Below are positions 24,326-31,871 of a stretch of 33,068 nt of DNA, one piece after another. The stretch lies in contig CAJUHV010000043.1 of NCBI GenBank assembly GCA_910586445.1, forward strand, positions 1 to 33,068, in the 5' to 3' direction. A program made the translations under genes and the position numbers. A model generated the notes under the pieces. That model worked only from the letters and a program-made list of their open reading frames with translations. It did not search any database and was not told the origin of the DNA. The DNA comes from an uncultured Eubacterium sp. Its GTDB lineage: Bacteria; Bacillota; Clostridia; Lachnospirales; Lachnospiraceae. Position 1 is the stretch's first letter; each line of letters starts with the position of its first letter.

Positions 24326-24790
24326 ATGGGAAAAATGACAGTTTATCATGGAAGTTACACAAAGATTGCACAGCCTAAAATAACATATGGGAAAAATACA
24401 AAAGATTTCGGATATGGCTTTTACTGTACGATTATAAGGGAACAATCCCAGCGATGGGCAAAGCGGTACAATACGCCTATGATCAACACCTATACAGTCA
24501 GGCTGAATACAGATTTAAACATTCTTGAATTTAAAGAAATGACTGAAATATGGCTTGATTTTATTATAAGCTGCCGTCAGGGAACCGCACACAATTACGA
24601 TATTGTTATTGGTGCAATGGCAGATGACCAGATTTACAATTACATTGCGGATTATATCGACGGCATAATCACACGAGAGCAGTTCTGGTCTTTAGCAAAA
24701 TTTAAGTATCCGACCCACCAGATCTGTTTCTGCACAAAAGAAGCATTAAAATGCCTGACTTTCGTTGCCTGCGAGGAGGTAAAACTATGA
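24326..24790 (+). CDS. DUF3990 protein, ADP-ribosyltransferase-like toxin candidate
   Basis: A 154-residue DUF3990 protein. Family motifs are complete: VYHGSYTKI near the start, DFGYGFYCT, EIWLDFIISCR, DIVIGAMADDQIYNYI and QICFCTKEAL. The H (YHGS) and Y (GYGFY) motifs resemble those of ADP-ribosyltransferases, and the family is generally viewed as toxin-like. The ATG at 24326 is used; a second in-frame ATG is at 24335. Its stop overlaps the start of the next gene (ATGA), as in toxin-antitoxin pairs. It is transcribed away from the protease-YceG-telA operon and sits inside the Ter island. Toxicity is inferred from family only. Confidence 0.85.
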   Translation: MGKMTVYHGSYTKIAQPKITYGKNTKDFGYGFYCTIIREQSQRWAKRYNTPMINTYTVRLNTDLNILEFKEMTEIWLDFIISCRQGTAHNYDIVIGAMADDQIYNYIADYIDGIITREQFWSLAKFKYPTHQICFCTKEALKCLTFVACEEVKL

Positions 24791-25242
24791 ATGGCAGAGA
24801 ACCCAAGAAAGAAAATGATTTATTCTTTACATGCAGCCTGATCGAATACATTGCCCGAAAGACCAAAAACAAACGCTCCACCGTAATTGACACACTCGGC
24901 AGGGCCTGCATTGAAAAAATATATGATCTGGCTGATGTATACCATTGCGATCCGATCGATGCAGTCAGCGATGAATTTATTGAAAATTCTGGCCTTATGC
25001 CCGGAATTTATGATAATGCTGCACAATGCCATTATGCCATCCCCAGCCATTGGGATATTGGAAAGATTTATAAAAGACTTATCCTAGGCATAGCAGAGGA
25101 AAAAGGAATTTCTGTGATAGACGCTTTATTTGAGGCTTATCATTCCTTTGTGGCAGACAAAATCGATGACTACAACTCCAGCTTTTACTATGATGCCCCG
25201 CAGAATATTCTAAATGCATTTATCTACGGCACAATAGAATAG
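24787..25242 (+). CDS. DUF3791-type partner of the DUF3990 protein
   Basis: A 151-residue protein. Residues 10-65 (DLFFTCSLIEYIARKTKNKRS to DAVSDEFIENS) fit the DUF3791 pattern. The C-terminal half, SHWDIGKIYKRLILGIAEEK to DDYNSSFYYDAPQNILNAF, is a second helical unit whose family I cannot name firmly. GAGGAGG lies upstream of the ATG, which overlaps the DUF3990 stop. A frame from 24751 also exists but lies inside the previous gene. The likely role is antitoxin or cofactor of the DUF3990 protein, inferred from tight coupling. Confidence 0.8.
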   Translation: MNGREPKKENDLFFTCSLIEYIARKTKNKRSTVIDTLGRACIEKIYDLADVYHCDPIDAVSDEFIENSGLMPGIYDNAAQCHYAIPSHWDIGKIYKRLILGIAEEKGISVIDALFEAYHSFVADKIDDYNSSFYYDAPQNILNAFIYGTIE

Positions 25243-25263
25243 CCGGTTTCTAACATTACGAAA

Positions 25264-25296
25264 CAAAAGAACGCACACTGCGCAAACTTTCTTTTG
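25264..25296 (+). terminator. hairpin after the DUF3990/DUF3791 pair
   Basis: CAAAAGAA (25264-25271) pairs with TTCTTTTG (25289-25296). Sequence and layout match the hairpin at 723-755, including the GCACxCTGxGC centre and CTTTCTTTTGTCA end. Confidence 0.55.
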
Positions 25297-25336
25297 TCAC
25301 AAATAATAAAAATATCAGGAAAGGATGTTCCATTTC

Positions 25337-26296
25337 ATGAAAAATGCACTGCATTATTACAGCGTAGGCCCGCTTTTATACTGTCCGGGTAATCGTAAAA
25401 CAATCGCCCCATCGATCATACAGCAGAAACTGGGGGACAGCTTTTCATTAGCACTCTGTCTGGAAGATACGATCAATGACAGCTGCGTAGAAGAAGCCGA
25501 ACACTGTCTTGCTGCCTCTGTCAGCCAGATACAGGCTGCTGCGGGCTGTTCTTCTTTTTATATGCCGGACATATTTATCCGCGTGCGCAGTCCCCGCCAG
25601 ATTTTAAAGCTGCCAGCCATGCTTGGCGCCAGCGCCGGTATGATAAGCGGATTTATTATTCCAAAGTTTTCGTTGGAAAATGCGGACAATTACATACAGA
25701 TGATGATCAAGGCAAATGAACTTTCGTCAAAGACGTATTATATGATGCCGATCTTTGAAAGTGCAGGCATGATCGACCTGCGCAGCCGGTATGACGTTTT
25801 GTATACATTAAAAGAAAAACTGAAAAAAATCGAACCGATTGTATTAAACATCCGCGTAGGCGGAAATGATCTGTGTCATTTGTATGGTTTCCGCCGTCAT
25901 GCCGATGAATCGATCCATAAAATACGGCCAGTCTCAGACCTCTTTTCCGATATCGTAACGGTATATGGAATGGACTATGTGATATCCGGCCCTGTCTGGG
26001 AATATTACAGCGGGCCGGACTGGAAACGCGGCCTGCTGCAGGAAATCTCAGACGACAGACTGTGTGGATTTATCGGAAAGACCGTGATACATCCAAACCA
26101 GATTGATGTAGTCAATCAGGCATACCGCGTACCGCAGAAAGACTATGACGATGCCAGGCGCATATTAAACTGGGACACGGCTTCTGCTTCGTATGTATCT
26201 GCAGATATTGACAGGGAGCGCATGGATGAATATAAGACGCATGGCAACTGGGCGCAGCGGGTGTTATGGCTGGCAGAGGCTTTCGGCGTTTCCTAA
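25337..26296 (+). CDS. CitE-like HpcH/HpaI family lyase of the Ter metabolite module
   Basis: A 319-residue TIM-barrel carbon-carbon lyase-like enzyme of the HpcH/HpaI (citrate lyase beta) superfamily. Family features are LLYCPGNR near the start, CLEDTI (acidic Mg2+ ligand region), FIRVRSPRQIL, GFIIPKFS, MMPIFESAGMIDL and GKTVIHPNQIDVV, the classic CitE end motif. GAAAGGA fits the ATG at 25337; 25325 is an alternative start. In Ter loci this family is grouped with the PRTase/TRSP and StiP/PELOTA genes, which lie just beyond on the other strand. The proposed product is a nucleoside-like metabolite; the substrate is unknown. Confidence 0.9.
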   Translation: MKNALHYYSVGPLLYCPGNRKTIAPSIIQQKLGDSFSLALCLEDTINDSCVEEAEHCLAASVSQIQAAAGCSSFYMPDIFIRVRSPRQILKLPAMLGASAGMISGFIIPKFSLENADNYIQMMIKANELSSKTYYMMPIFESAGMIDLRSRYDVLYTLKEKLKKIEPIVLNIRVGGNDLCHLYGFRRHADESIHKIRPVSDLFSDIVTVYGMDYVISGPVWEYYSGPDWKRGLLQEISDDRLCGFIGKTVIHPNQIDVVNQAYRVPQKDYDDARRILNWDTASASYVSADIDRERMDEYKTHGNWAQRVLWLAEAFGVS

Positions 26297-26311
26297 TGAT
26301 CTGCACTCCCC

Positions 26312-26360
26312 GATTGCAGCTTCTTAAACTGTGGATATTTAAGTTTAAGCATCTGCAATC
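26312..26360. terminator. bidirectional hairpin between convergent genes
   Basis: The 26312-26330 and 26342-26360 arms pair at 17 of 19 positions (GATTGCAG with CTGCAATC, TTAAACT with AGTTTAA). It lies between the CitE-like gene and the StiP gene and overlaps the StiP stop. The 14 bases before it (26298-26311, GATCTGCACTCCCC) are identical to a segment near the ends of the dispersed repeat. Confidence 0.6.
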
Positions 26361-27409
26361 TTTTTGATCAGTCCGCAGCATTTATAGCATCCAAGCGGAA
26401 AATACTCTACCTGCACATCTTTTTCTTCTGCCAGCCTTAAAATATGGCGCAGTGAACGGTCTTTTTTATATTTTTCATCAATCAGCACTTTCCACGGAAC
26501 ACGCCTTAACAGCACTCTGGTCGTTTCGCCGATTCCCGGCTTAATAAAATTGATATCCGCTATGCCAAATGTATCAGCGATTTTTTTCACATCATCCATA
26601 CCGGCTGCATGCGTCTTGTGCTCCTGTCCCGTCAAAGATCCTTCTGTTTGATTCCGCACAAAATGCTTTTCGATCTCGTGTATAAAATCATATGATAAAT
26701 CTTCCTGCTCTAACCCGGCATAATATACCGCGCCGTGAAAATCCTTTTCACCGATAATGTCACTCCTTAAAAACGTACGGCTGACAAGCCCCGATACCGT
26801 ACAGTTTAGGCAGGAGCTGGGTATCAGTATATCTTCATGCGTCCCGCACAGATTTGTGACATAGGCGGGATCTGCGAGCACTGCGATCTCAGACGATACC
26901 CCTTCGTATGCGCATATATTCTTTTCCAGTTCACGCAGTATTGCACCTTTCCCGACCCATCCATCTACAAACAGCAGCTGATTCGGCTCGTACCTGTCCA
27001 GCAGATACCGCATTGCATTCTGGTCAATTCCCCTGCCCCGTATAATAGAGATCGAATAATGGGGCATATCCACACCGTATTTCCATTTCAGATATCTTTT
27101 TAGCAGAATGCCGATCGGAATGCCCGCCCTGGCCAGAGATACCAGCACCGTATTCCTGCCCCTGTGCTCTATAATACGCTCGCCCAGTACCGCAGCTGCC
27201 CTGGCTGTCGGCTCTGCATACAGCTGCAGCGCTTCTTGATATACCTGCATATATTGATCGGTAGGCACATATTCGACCGGCAGCATTTCACAGTAATGCC
27301 TGCCGGATTGAATCAGCCGCTCGCGCTCCTTTGTAGGCTGAGGCGCGACCATCCCTGTAATATCCTTCAGCAGTAATATAACGTCTTCCTGTTTATAAGA
27401 GCTTCTCAA
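26345..27409 (-). CDS. StiP-family cysteine protease-like protein with PELOTA RNA-binding domain
   Basis: A 354-residue protein. Residues 1-240 match the StiP family found in ter loci (VSLARAGIPIGILLKRYLKW, YSISIIRGRGIDQNAMRYLLDRY, LLFVDGWVGKGAILREL, LADPAYVTNLCGTHEDILIPSSCLN). The C-terminal 80 residues resemble the PELOTA-type domain (GETTRVLLRRVPWKVLIDEKY and YFPLGCYKCCGLIKKI). The start is TTG at 27409, one base after the stop of the PRTase gene, with AAGGTGG inside that gene. Translation is therefore coupled. The real activity of StiP has not been settled; the VDGWVGKG loop is PRTase-like. Confidence 0.88.
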   Translation of the reverse strand: MRSSYKQEDVILLLKDITGMVAPQPTKERERLIQSGRHYCEMLPVEYVPTDQYMQVYQEALQLYAEPTARAAAVLGERIIEHRGRNTVLVSLARAGIPIGILLKRYLKWKYGVDMPHYSISIIRGRGIDQNAMRYLLDRYEPNQLLFVDGWVGKGAILRELEKNICAYEGVSSEIAVLADPAYVTNLCGTHEDILIPSSCLNCTVSGLVSRTFLRSDIIGEKDFHGAVYYAGLEQEDLSYDFIHEIEKHFVRNQTEGSLTGQEHKTHAAGMDDVKKIADTFGIADINFIKPGIGETTRVLLRRVPWKVLIDEKYKKDRSLRHILRLAEEKDVQVEYFPLGCYKCCGLIKKIADA

Positions 27410-27410
27410 A

Positions 27411-28523
27411 TCAGCACCACCTTATCATAAAAATATTCCGGCTAAACTGCGCCGCTGCCTGAACCAGAGAATCTATGCCTTCACGTTCCTCACCGTGCGC
27501 GTCGGTCATAATCAGAACTGAATCATATGCCGCAAGGTCATATATAAACGTCCTCCTGTTTTTATCATACAGGCTGAGCAGCTCATATCTGGCATGCAGC
27601 GGATAACCATCTTCCTCATATACTTCAATCGGGCTGCGGGTCGTAGCATGAAAACGTACTTCACAGCCGCAATGTGCGATCTGTGAGGCAGCCCAGAGCG
27701 CCGGATACATAAATTCCTCTGTCCCCAGCACAAGCACGCGTCCTTTGAACGCTTCATGTAATAGGCTGTCTGTTTTATCCCACAGCTGCATGCATGCCTG
27801 CTGATAGTCCGCGGCAGATACCAGCCTTCTTGCGTCCATCCACCCGCTTACTTTATATTCCTTAAATGTATCTGCGTTTCGTACCATTTCCCTGTCTTTT
27901 ACACAATTGACATAGCTGCCTTTTTTTGTATACTGTCCGGCTGTCTTTGCATAGTCCGCATGATCAGTCTTTACAAGATAATGCAGGTCAATGCCTTTTT
28001 CCCTATAGATACGCAGTGCTTCTTCATCCATGCCGTTTAAAATAGAAGCAGCTGCATAAGATACCTGTCCGGGATATGCCTGCTCCAGAATGCGTATGAT
28101 GTTTAAAATAGTCTTGCCCGTCGTCACTTCATCTTCGACAAATATAACCCGGTCAGTCTCAGATATCACCTGGTCCAGATCGTCTTTTACCAGCTTCTGC
28201 TCTGTCGCATGACTGTGCTCTTCACTAAAATACAAATAGTCTGCGCCGTCGATCTGTTCCCGTGTCGTCTGTATATAATACGCATTCAGACGGACTGAAA
28301 CCGCTGCGCCGATTGCTGTCGCTGTCTCCGCAAACCCGACAACCAAGAGCTTATGCGTGCCATACGATTTCTGCACTATATCCGCCAGCGCTTCAAACAT
28401 AAAAAGCGCCTGATCCGGGCTGACCGGAATGTGCTTGCCCTGCAGGCGGTTTGCAACCACATAAGCCCTTTTTTTATTGTTCTCTCTCTTTGCGATCCTT
28501 ACCAGATCTGCTTCACAGTACAT
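27411..28523 (-). CDS. phosphoribosyltransferase/TRSP-domain protein of the Ter module
   Basis: A 370-residue protein. The N-terminal 215 residues hold a phosphoribosyltransferase fold with the PRPP-binding signature VIFVEDEVTTGKTILNIIRIL and an upstream LLVVGFAETATAIGAAV loop. The C-terminal part (VLVLGTEEFMYPALWAASQIA, FHATTRSPIEVYEEDGYP, IYDLAAYDSVLIMTDAH) fits the TRSP domain that follows it in ter-locus proteins. It probably attaches a ribosyl-phosphate to the small molecule built by this module. The ATG has GGGAGG upstream. It is first in a two-gene operon with StiP. The expected ATP-grasp partner is not in the window. Confidence 0.88.
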   Translation of the reverse strand: MYCEADLVRIAKRENNKKRAYVVANRLQGKHIPVSPDQALFMFEALADIVQKSYGTHKLLVVGFAETATAIGAAVSVRLNAYYIQTTREQIDGADYLYFSEEHSHATEQKLVKDDLDQVISETDRVIFVEDEVTTGKTILNIIRILEQAYPGQVSYAAASILNGMDEEALRIYREKGIDLHYLVKTDHADYAKTAGQYTKKGSYVNCVKDREMVRNADTFKEYKVSGWMDARRLVSAADYQQACMQLWDKTDSLLHEAFKGRVLVLGTEEFMYPALWAASQIAHCGCEVRFHATTRSPIEVYEEDGYPLHARYELLSLYDKNRRTFIYDLAAYDSVLIMTDAHGEEREGIDSLVQAAAQFSRNIFMIRWC

Positions 28524-28572
28524 TCTTTTTACTGCCTCCCTCTCTCAGCCTGATTCACCTATATCTCTATCT

Positions 28573-28720
28573 CTAAAGCGTGTTTAAAAAATCATTCCCG
28601 CCAGCTGCACACCCCATTTCAAGCATCTTGGACTACTGATGTCAAAGATGCTGCGGCATATTTTGCCCTTATTCGGTCAACGCAGCCCGCTACGCCTGGG
28701 CATGCCTCATTACTCCGTCC
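28573..28720 (-). repeat. MITE-like dispersed repeat, copy 3 (degenerate)
   Basis: The left end reads CTAAAGCGTGTTTAAAAAATCATTCCCG. An internal TTGGACTACTGATGTCAAAGATG matches copies 1 and 4, and GCAGCCCGCTACGCCTG the core. The right terminus is missing; similarity stops close to the stop codon of the MoxR gene at 28726. It separates MoxR from the PRTase operon. Confidence 0.75.
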
Positions 28721-28725
28721 GCTGA

Positions 28726-29685
28726 TCAGCGCGTCGCGTTCCAGTTTTCACTCGGCACCGCCACGCCTGCAAGGATCTGTTCTATAAACCTGCGTTTATC
28801 GCTGCTTAGCCCTCCGCCTGCTATGACAATCCGGTGCGCCATAACCGGAACGGCCAGCGTCTTAATATCTTCCGGTACGGCATAATCCCTGCCCTGCAGC
28901 ATGGCGTATGCCTGTACTGCGCGCAGTAATGCAAGCGTACCACGCGGGCTGACGCCCATCAGCGCCCTTTTATCCGCTCTGGTCGCCTGTACCAGTGCCA
29001 CAATATATTCCATCAGACTCGGATGTATGTAAATCTCTCTGCATGAACGCGATAACATACGCAGCTCTTCCAGATTCATGACAGGTTCCATCTCTTCCAA
29101 CGGATTATCGTGTATAAACCTGTTCAAAATCTGCAGCTCCTGCGCAGCGTCCGGCAGCCCCATATCAATCTGCATCAAAAACCGATCCAGCTGGGCCTCC
29201 GGCAGCGGAAATGTACCCGCGGTTTCAACTGGATTTTGAGTGGCAATGACAAAAAAAGGATTTCCGACAGGCCGCGTCTGCCCGTCGATTGTCACCTGCC
29301 TCTCCTCCATGCACTCCAGCAGGCTGGACTGTGTACGCGGGGTTGCACGGTTGATCTCATCTCCCAAGACAATATTGGCAAATACCGGGCCTTTCCGAAA
29401 TACGAATTCTCCCTGCTTCTGGTTAAAATAATTCAGCCCCGTCACATCCGACGGCATAAGATCCGGTGTAAACTGTATTCTGGCAAACTCCGCCTGTATC
29501 GATCTGGCAAGTGTCTTTGCAAGCATTGTTTTTCCTGTTCCCGGCACATCCTCCAGCAATATATGCCCGCCTGCTGCCAGCGCAGTCAGTACGAGATCGA
29601 TTACCCCTGCTTTTCCTACAATTACTTTTTGGATATTCGCTTTGACAGACTGCATGTTCTCCTGATGCTGCGCTAAACCTTCCAT
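28726..29685 (-). CDS. MoxR-family AAA ATPase
   Basis: A 319-residue AAA+ ATPase of the MoxR/RavA type, which acts as a chaperone-like remodeler. Walker A is LEDVPGTGKTMLAKTLAR, Walker B is VLGDEINRATPRTQSSLLE, sensor 1 is FFVIATQNPVE, and LPEAQLDRFLM is the family motif. The helical lid includes GVSPRGTLALLRAVQA. The start at 29685 has AAGGAG eight bases upstream. MoxR genes are normally followed by a DUF58 protein gene; here the dispersed repeat follows directly, so the partner is lost or elsewhere. A promoter lies at 29735-29763. Confidence 0.95.
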   Translation of the reverse strand: MEGLAQHQENMQSVKANIQKVIVGKAGVIDLVLTALAAGGHILLEDVPGTGKTMLAKTLARSIQAEFARIQFTPDLMPSDVTGLNYFNQKQGEFVFRKGPVFANIVLGDEINRATPRTQSSLLECMEERQVTIDGQTRPVGNPFFVIATQNPVETAGTFPLPEAQLDRFLMQIDMGLPDAAQELQILNRFIHDNPLEEMEPVMNLEELRMLSRSCREIYIHPSLMEYIVALVQATRADKRALMGVSPRGTLALLRAVQAYAMLQGRDYAVPEDIKTLAVPVMAHRIVIAGGGLSSDKRRFIEQILAGVAVPSENWNATR

Positions 29686-29734
29686 TTTCCCTGCTCCTTT
29701 TTCCAGACATACATGTATTATGTATTCCAACTAA

Positions 29735-29763
29735 ATTCTAAAAATGATCTGTATCGTATTCAA
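29735..29763 (-). promoter_or_regulatory. promoter of the MoxR gene
   Basis: Minus-strand TTGAAT (29763-29758), 17-bp spacer, TAGAAT (29740-29735), 50 bases before the start. Confidence 0.65.
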
Positions 29764-29832
29764 ACATACTTTGTGCGGACTCTCATGCATAATCACTTTC
29801 TACTATAATTAAGAATCTATAATGTGTCCAGC

Positions 29833-30975
29833 TCAATTCGTCCGTTTCTTCAGCTCACGTTCTGCATGCCTCATCAGCTCACGTTCTGCCTCAGCCTCAG
29901 ACGGATACGGATATACGGCTGCATTTTTTTCAAACAGCACCTTGATCCGCTCCGCCTCGGCAGCGTCCCGCTGCACAAAAAGTGCATACACATAACCAGT
30001 CCGCAGTACAGCCGGATAATTTTTCATTACTTTCATCAGCTTGATCAGATCCTTCGTCATCATGCGGTCTATCACATCACGGCGGTTTTTGCCTGTCATC
30101 TCCACATACATCCGTTCGCAGGTCAGCAGGTGGCGGTGCAGGCCGACAATGCCGCTGTCAATGCTCAAAATATGCTCGATCAGCTGATCTGCTTCGTCAA
30201 ACTTCATCGCATCCATCATCCGGCTGGCAGCAAGCACCCCCTGTACTGCTACGATACTGTTCTTCATTTCCTCATCCGACGGAATAACAAACCATTCGTC
30301 CGGCATATCCTTCAGCCGGATACCTTCTGCGGTCCGGCTGTTTACCTTCATCTGCATCCAGAAGCTGAACTGCGCCTTCCGGCTGCGGCTGAGCGACAAG
30401 GCATTGTATCCGTCATTATCCACCTGCCCCGCATGCAGCGGCACACCATTGATCACCGCAAATCCAAAACCGACTACCGCAAAAATCAGCGCTGTTACAG
30501 CCAAAAGCGATTTCTGTCCACAGGCAGAATACAGCAGCAAAAATAAGAGCCCCGCAGCCGCATTCATAATCGAACCGCCAAAATTATAAAGCATCACTGG
30601 AATGGTGCCATTTTTAAAATCCGGCGGTGCCATCAGACACTGTCCTCCGGTTCCCGCAAGCGAAAACCTGCTGAATTTCAGCTTTCCATGATCCTTTATC
30701 CACATAAAGCTGAAAATACGAAACGAACAAAACCGATACCCGCTCAGCATTCCAAATACCATATGGCCTGCCTCATGAATTACGATCTGCACAATCATCG
30801 CAAAATACACGATCAGCATCATTCCGGAAAATAAAAACAGCAGCTCGGGCAGATCCTTTCCTTCGACTACATCCATAAAATACCAGGCTATTAAAAATCC
30901 GCAGATTCCACCCAGCGCCAGAAAACAGGCCGAACTGATATATTTTAACCATGTATTTTTCTTCTTTTTCTCATT
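29833..30975 (-). CDS. M50-type membrane metallopeptidase
   Basis: A 380-residue integral membrane protein. The zinc site is VIHEAGHMVFG (HExxH) in the third hydrophobic segment. The second metal site may be the Asp in HAGQVDNDGYNAL, at the place of the M50 LDG motif. Membrane segments cover residues 12-33, 45-75, about 125-150 and 155-180; the last 180 residues are soluble and helical. The start at 30975 (MNEKKKKNTWLKY) is preferred. A longer frame begins with GTG at 31035, but that codon lies in the end of the dispersed repeat. The substrate is unknown. It lies upstream of the MoxR gene on the same strand. Confidence 0.87.
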   Translation of the reverse strand, partial: NEKKKKNTWLKYISSACFLALGGICGFLIAWYFMDVVEGKDLPELLFLFSGMMLIVYFAMIVQIVIHEAGHMVFGMLSGYRFCSFRIFSFMWIKDHGKLKFSRFSLAGTGGQCLMAPPDFKNGTIPVMLYNFGGSIMNAAAGLLFLLLYSACGQKSLLAVTALIFAVVGFGFAVINGVPLHAGQVDNDGYNALSLSRSRKAQFSFWMQMKVNSRTAEGIRLKDMPDEWFVIPSDEEMKNSIVAVQGVLAASRMMDAMKFDEADQLIEHILSIDSGIVGLHRHLLTCERMYVEMTGKNRRDVIDRMMTKDLIKLMKVMKNYPAVLRTGYVYALFVQRDAAEAERIKVLFEKNAAVYPYPSEAEAERELMRHAERELKKRTN

Positions 30976-31038
30976 CATTCTGATTCTTCTTTCTTGTTTT
31001 AGACGTTGCTTAATGGATTCAAATACGTCAAGCACGCT

Positions 31039-31237
31039 CTAGAGCGTGTTTGAAAAGTGCTTTCCGTGAGATGTGCTTCACACTTTAAGCTTCTTGGACT
31101 ACTAATGTCCAAGATGATGTGGGAGAATTTATCCCAAATTTATGAGGCATAGCGGGCTATGTTGATTAAATTTGGGATAGATTCTCCGCGAAGTGGAGAG
31201 TGCAGATCACGGGAATGATTTTTCAAACACGCTCTAG
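31039..31237 (+). repeat. MITE-like dispersed repeat, copy 4 (complete, 199 bp)
   Basis: A full element with termini CTAGAGCGTGTTTGAAAA and TTTTTCAAACACGCTCTAG. It contains the perfect arms TTGGACTACTAATGTCCAA and the core ATCCCAAATTTATGAGGC, then ATAGCGGGCTATGTTGATT, then AAATTTGGGAT, which folds into a long stem. A vestigial terminus GCACGCTCTAG precedes it at 31032-31042, in the leader of the M50 gene. Confidence 0.9.
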
Positions 31238-31368
31238 CTCCTCCACGATACATCCATGCTTTTTTGTTCTGCGGTCATTGTCTTTGTATCACCTGCCAGT
31301 GTAGCTTTCAGCATTTTGGCAGATACACGCGCCAGGGCATGCACATAGCCCAGATCTGCATTTGACAT
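31234..31368 (-). other. 44-codon open frame of doubtful status
   Basis: A short frame (MSNADLGYVHALARVSAKML to KSMDVSWRS) that I do not recognise. It starts where the AAA-ATPase remnant loses similarity, and its TAG stop comes from the CTAG end of repeat copy 4. Its hydrophilic, helix-like composition looks more coding than random. It may be the remnant of another gene whose end was replaced by the repeat. Confidence 0.25.
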
Positions 31369-31804
31369 AAAAAGCTCACTGCTTCATCTATGCCGCACTG
31401 TGGAAATGCCTCTAACAGATCACGGCAGAGCCCGCCTGTATCCGCTCTATATACTGTTCATAAGACCTGCAGTTTCGGGGTATTCTGCTGAAATCAATAA
31501 AAATCACATCGTGCTGATTCAAGTGTCTGCTATAGGAACTACAAGACGCAATATTAAACCTGCCAAACATAACAGAGCTGTCCTGCGCCCTGCCAAAAAA
31601 CGCAGCTGCCATATTTGCCATAACGGTCTTTCCAGAACGGCGCGGCCTCGTGATGCAGATAACGCGCCGTTCACTGCCCAATGCCGGAATCAGCTCGTTG
31701 ATCAGCAGCGTTTTATCTACAAAATATTCATCGGACACAACCGCAGAATATTTTTTATACGGAGATGTACGATTTAAATAAATGCCCATTTTTCCTGCCC
31801 CCAT
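31369..31804 (-). pseudogene. AAA-ATPase-like protein, frameshifted N-terminal fragment
   Basis: Remnant of the large AAA-ATPase-like family common in anaerobic Firmicutes, whose intact members are usually more than 500 residues. The N-terminus is clear: MGIYLNRTSPYKKYSAVV, YFVDKTLLINEL, the Walker A region ICITRPRRSGKTVMANMAAAFF and VIFIDFSR. After YEQYIERIQAG a one-base shift gives a stop. In the next frame similarity continues as LCRDLLEAFPQCGIDEAVSFL, then ends. The rest of the ATPase and the nuclease-like C-terminus are missing. The start is 31804 or 31789. Confidence 0.8.
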
Positions 31805-31871
31805 GTACTTTCCTATTATATATGATCTACCGCTAAATAGCAATGAACAGATCACTTAACAGACCGCTTTA

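Noticed and set aside
30976..31035. Extended N-terminus of the M50 peptidase from GTG at 31035
   Set aside because: The GTG lies in a vestigial end of the dispersed repeat; the ATG at 30975 matches the expected family start better.
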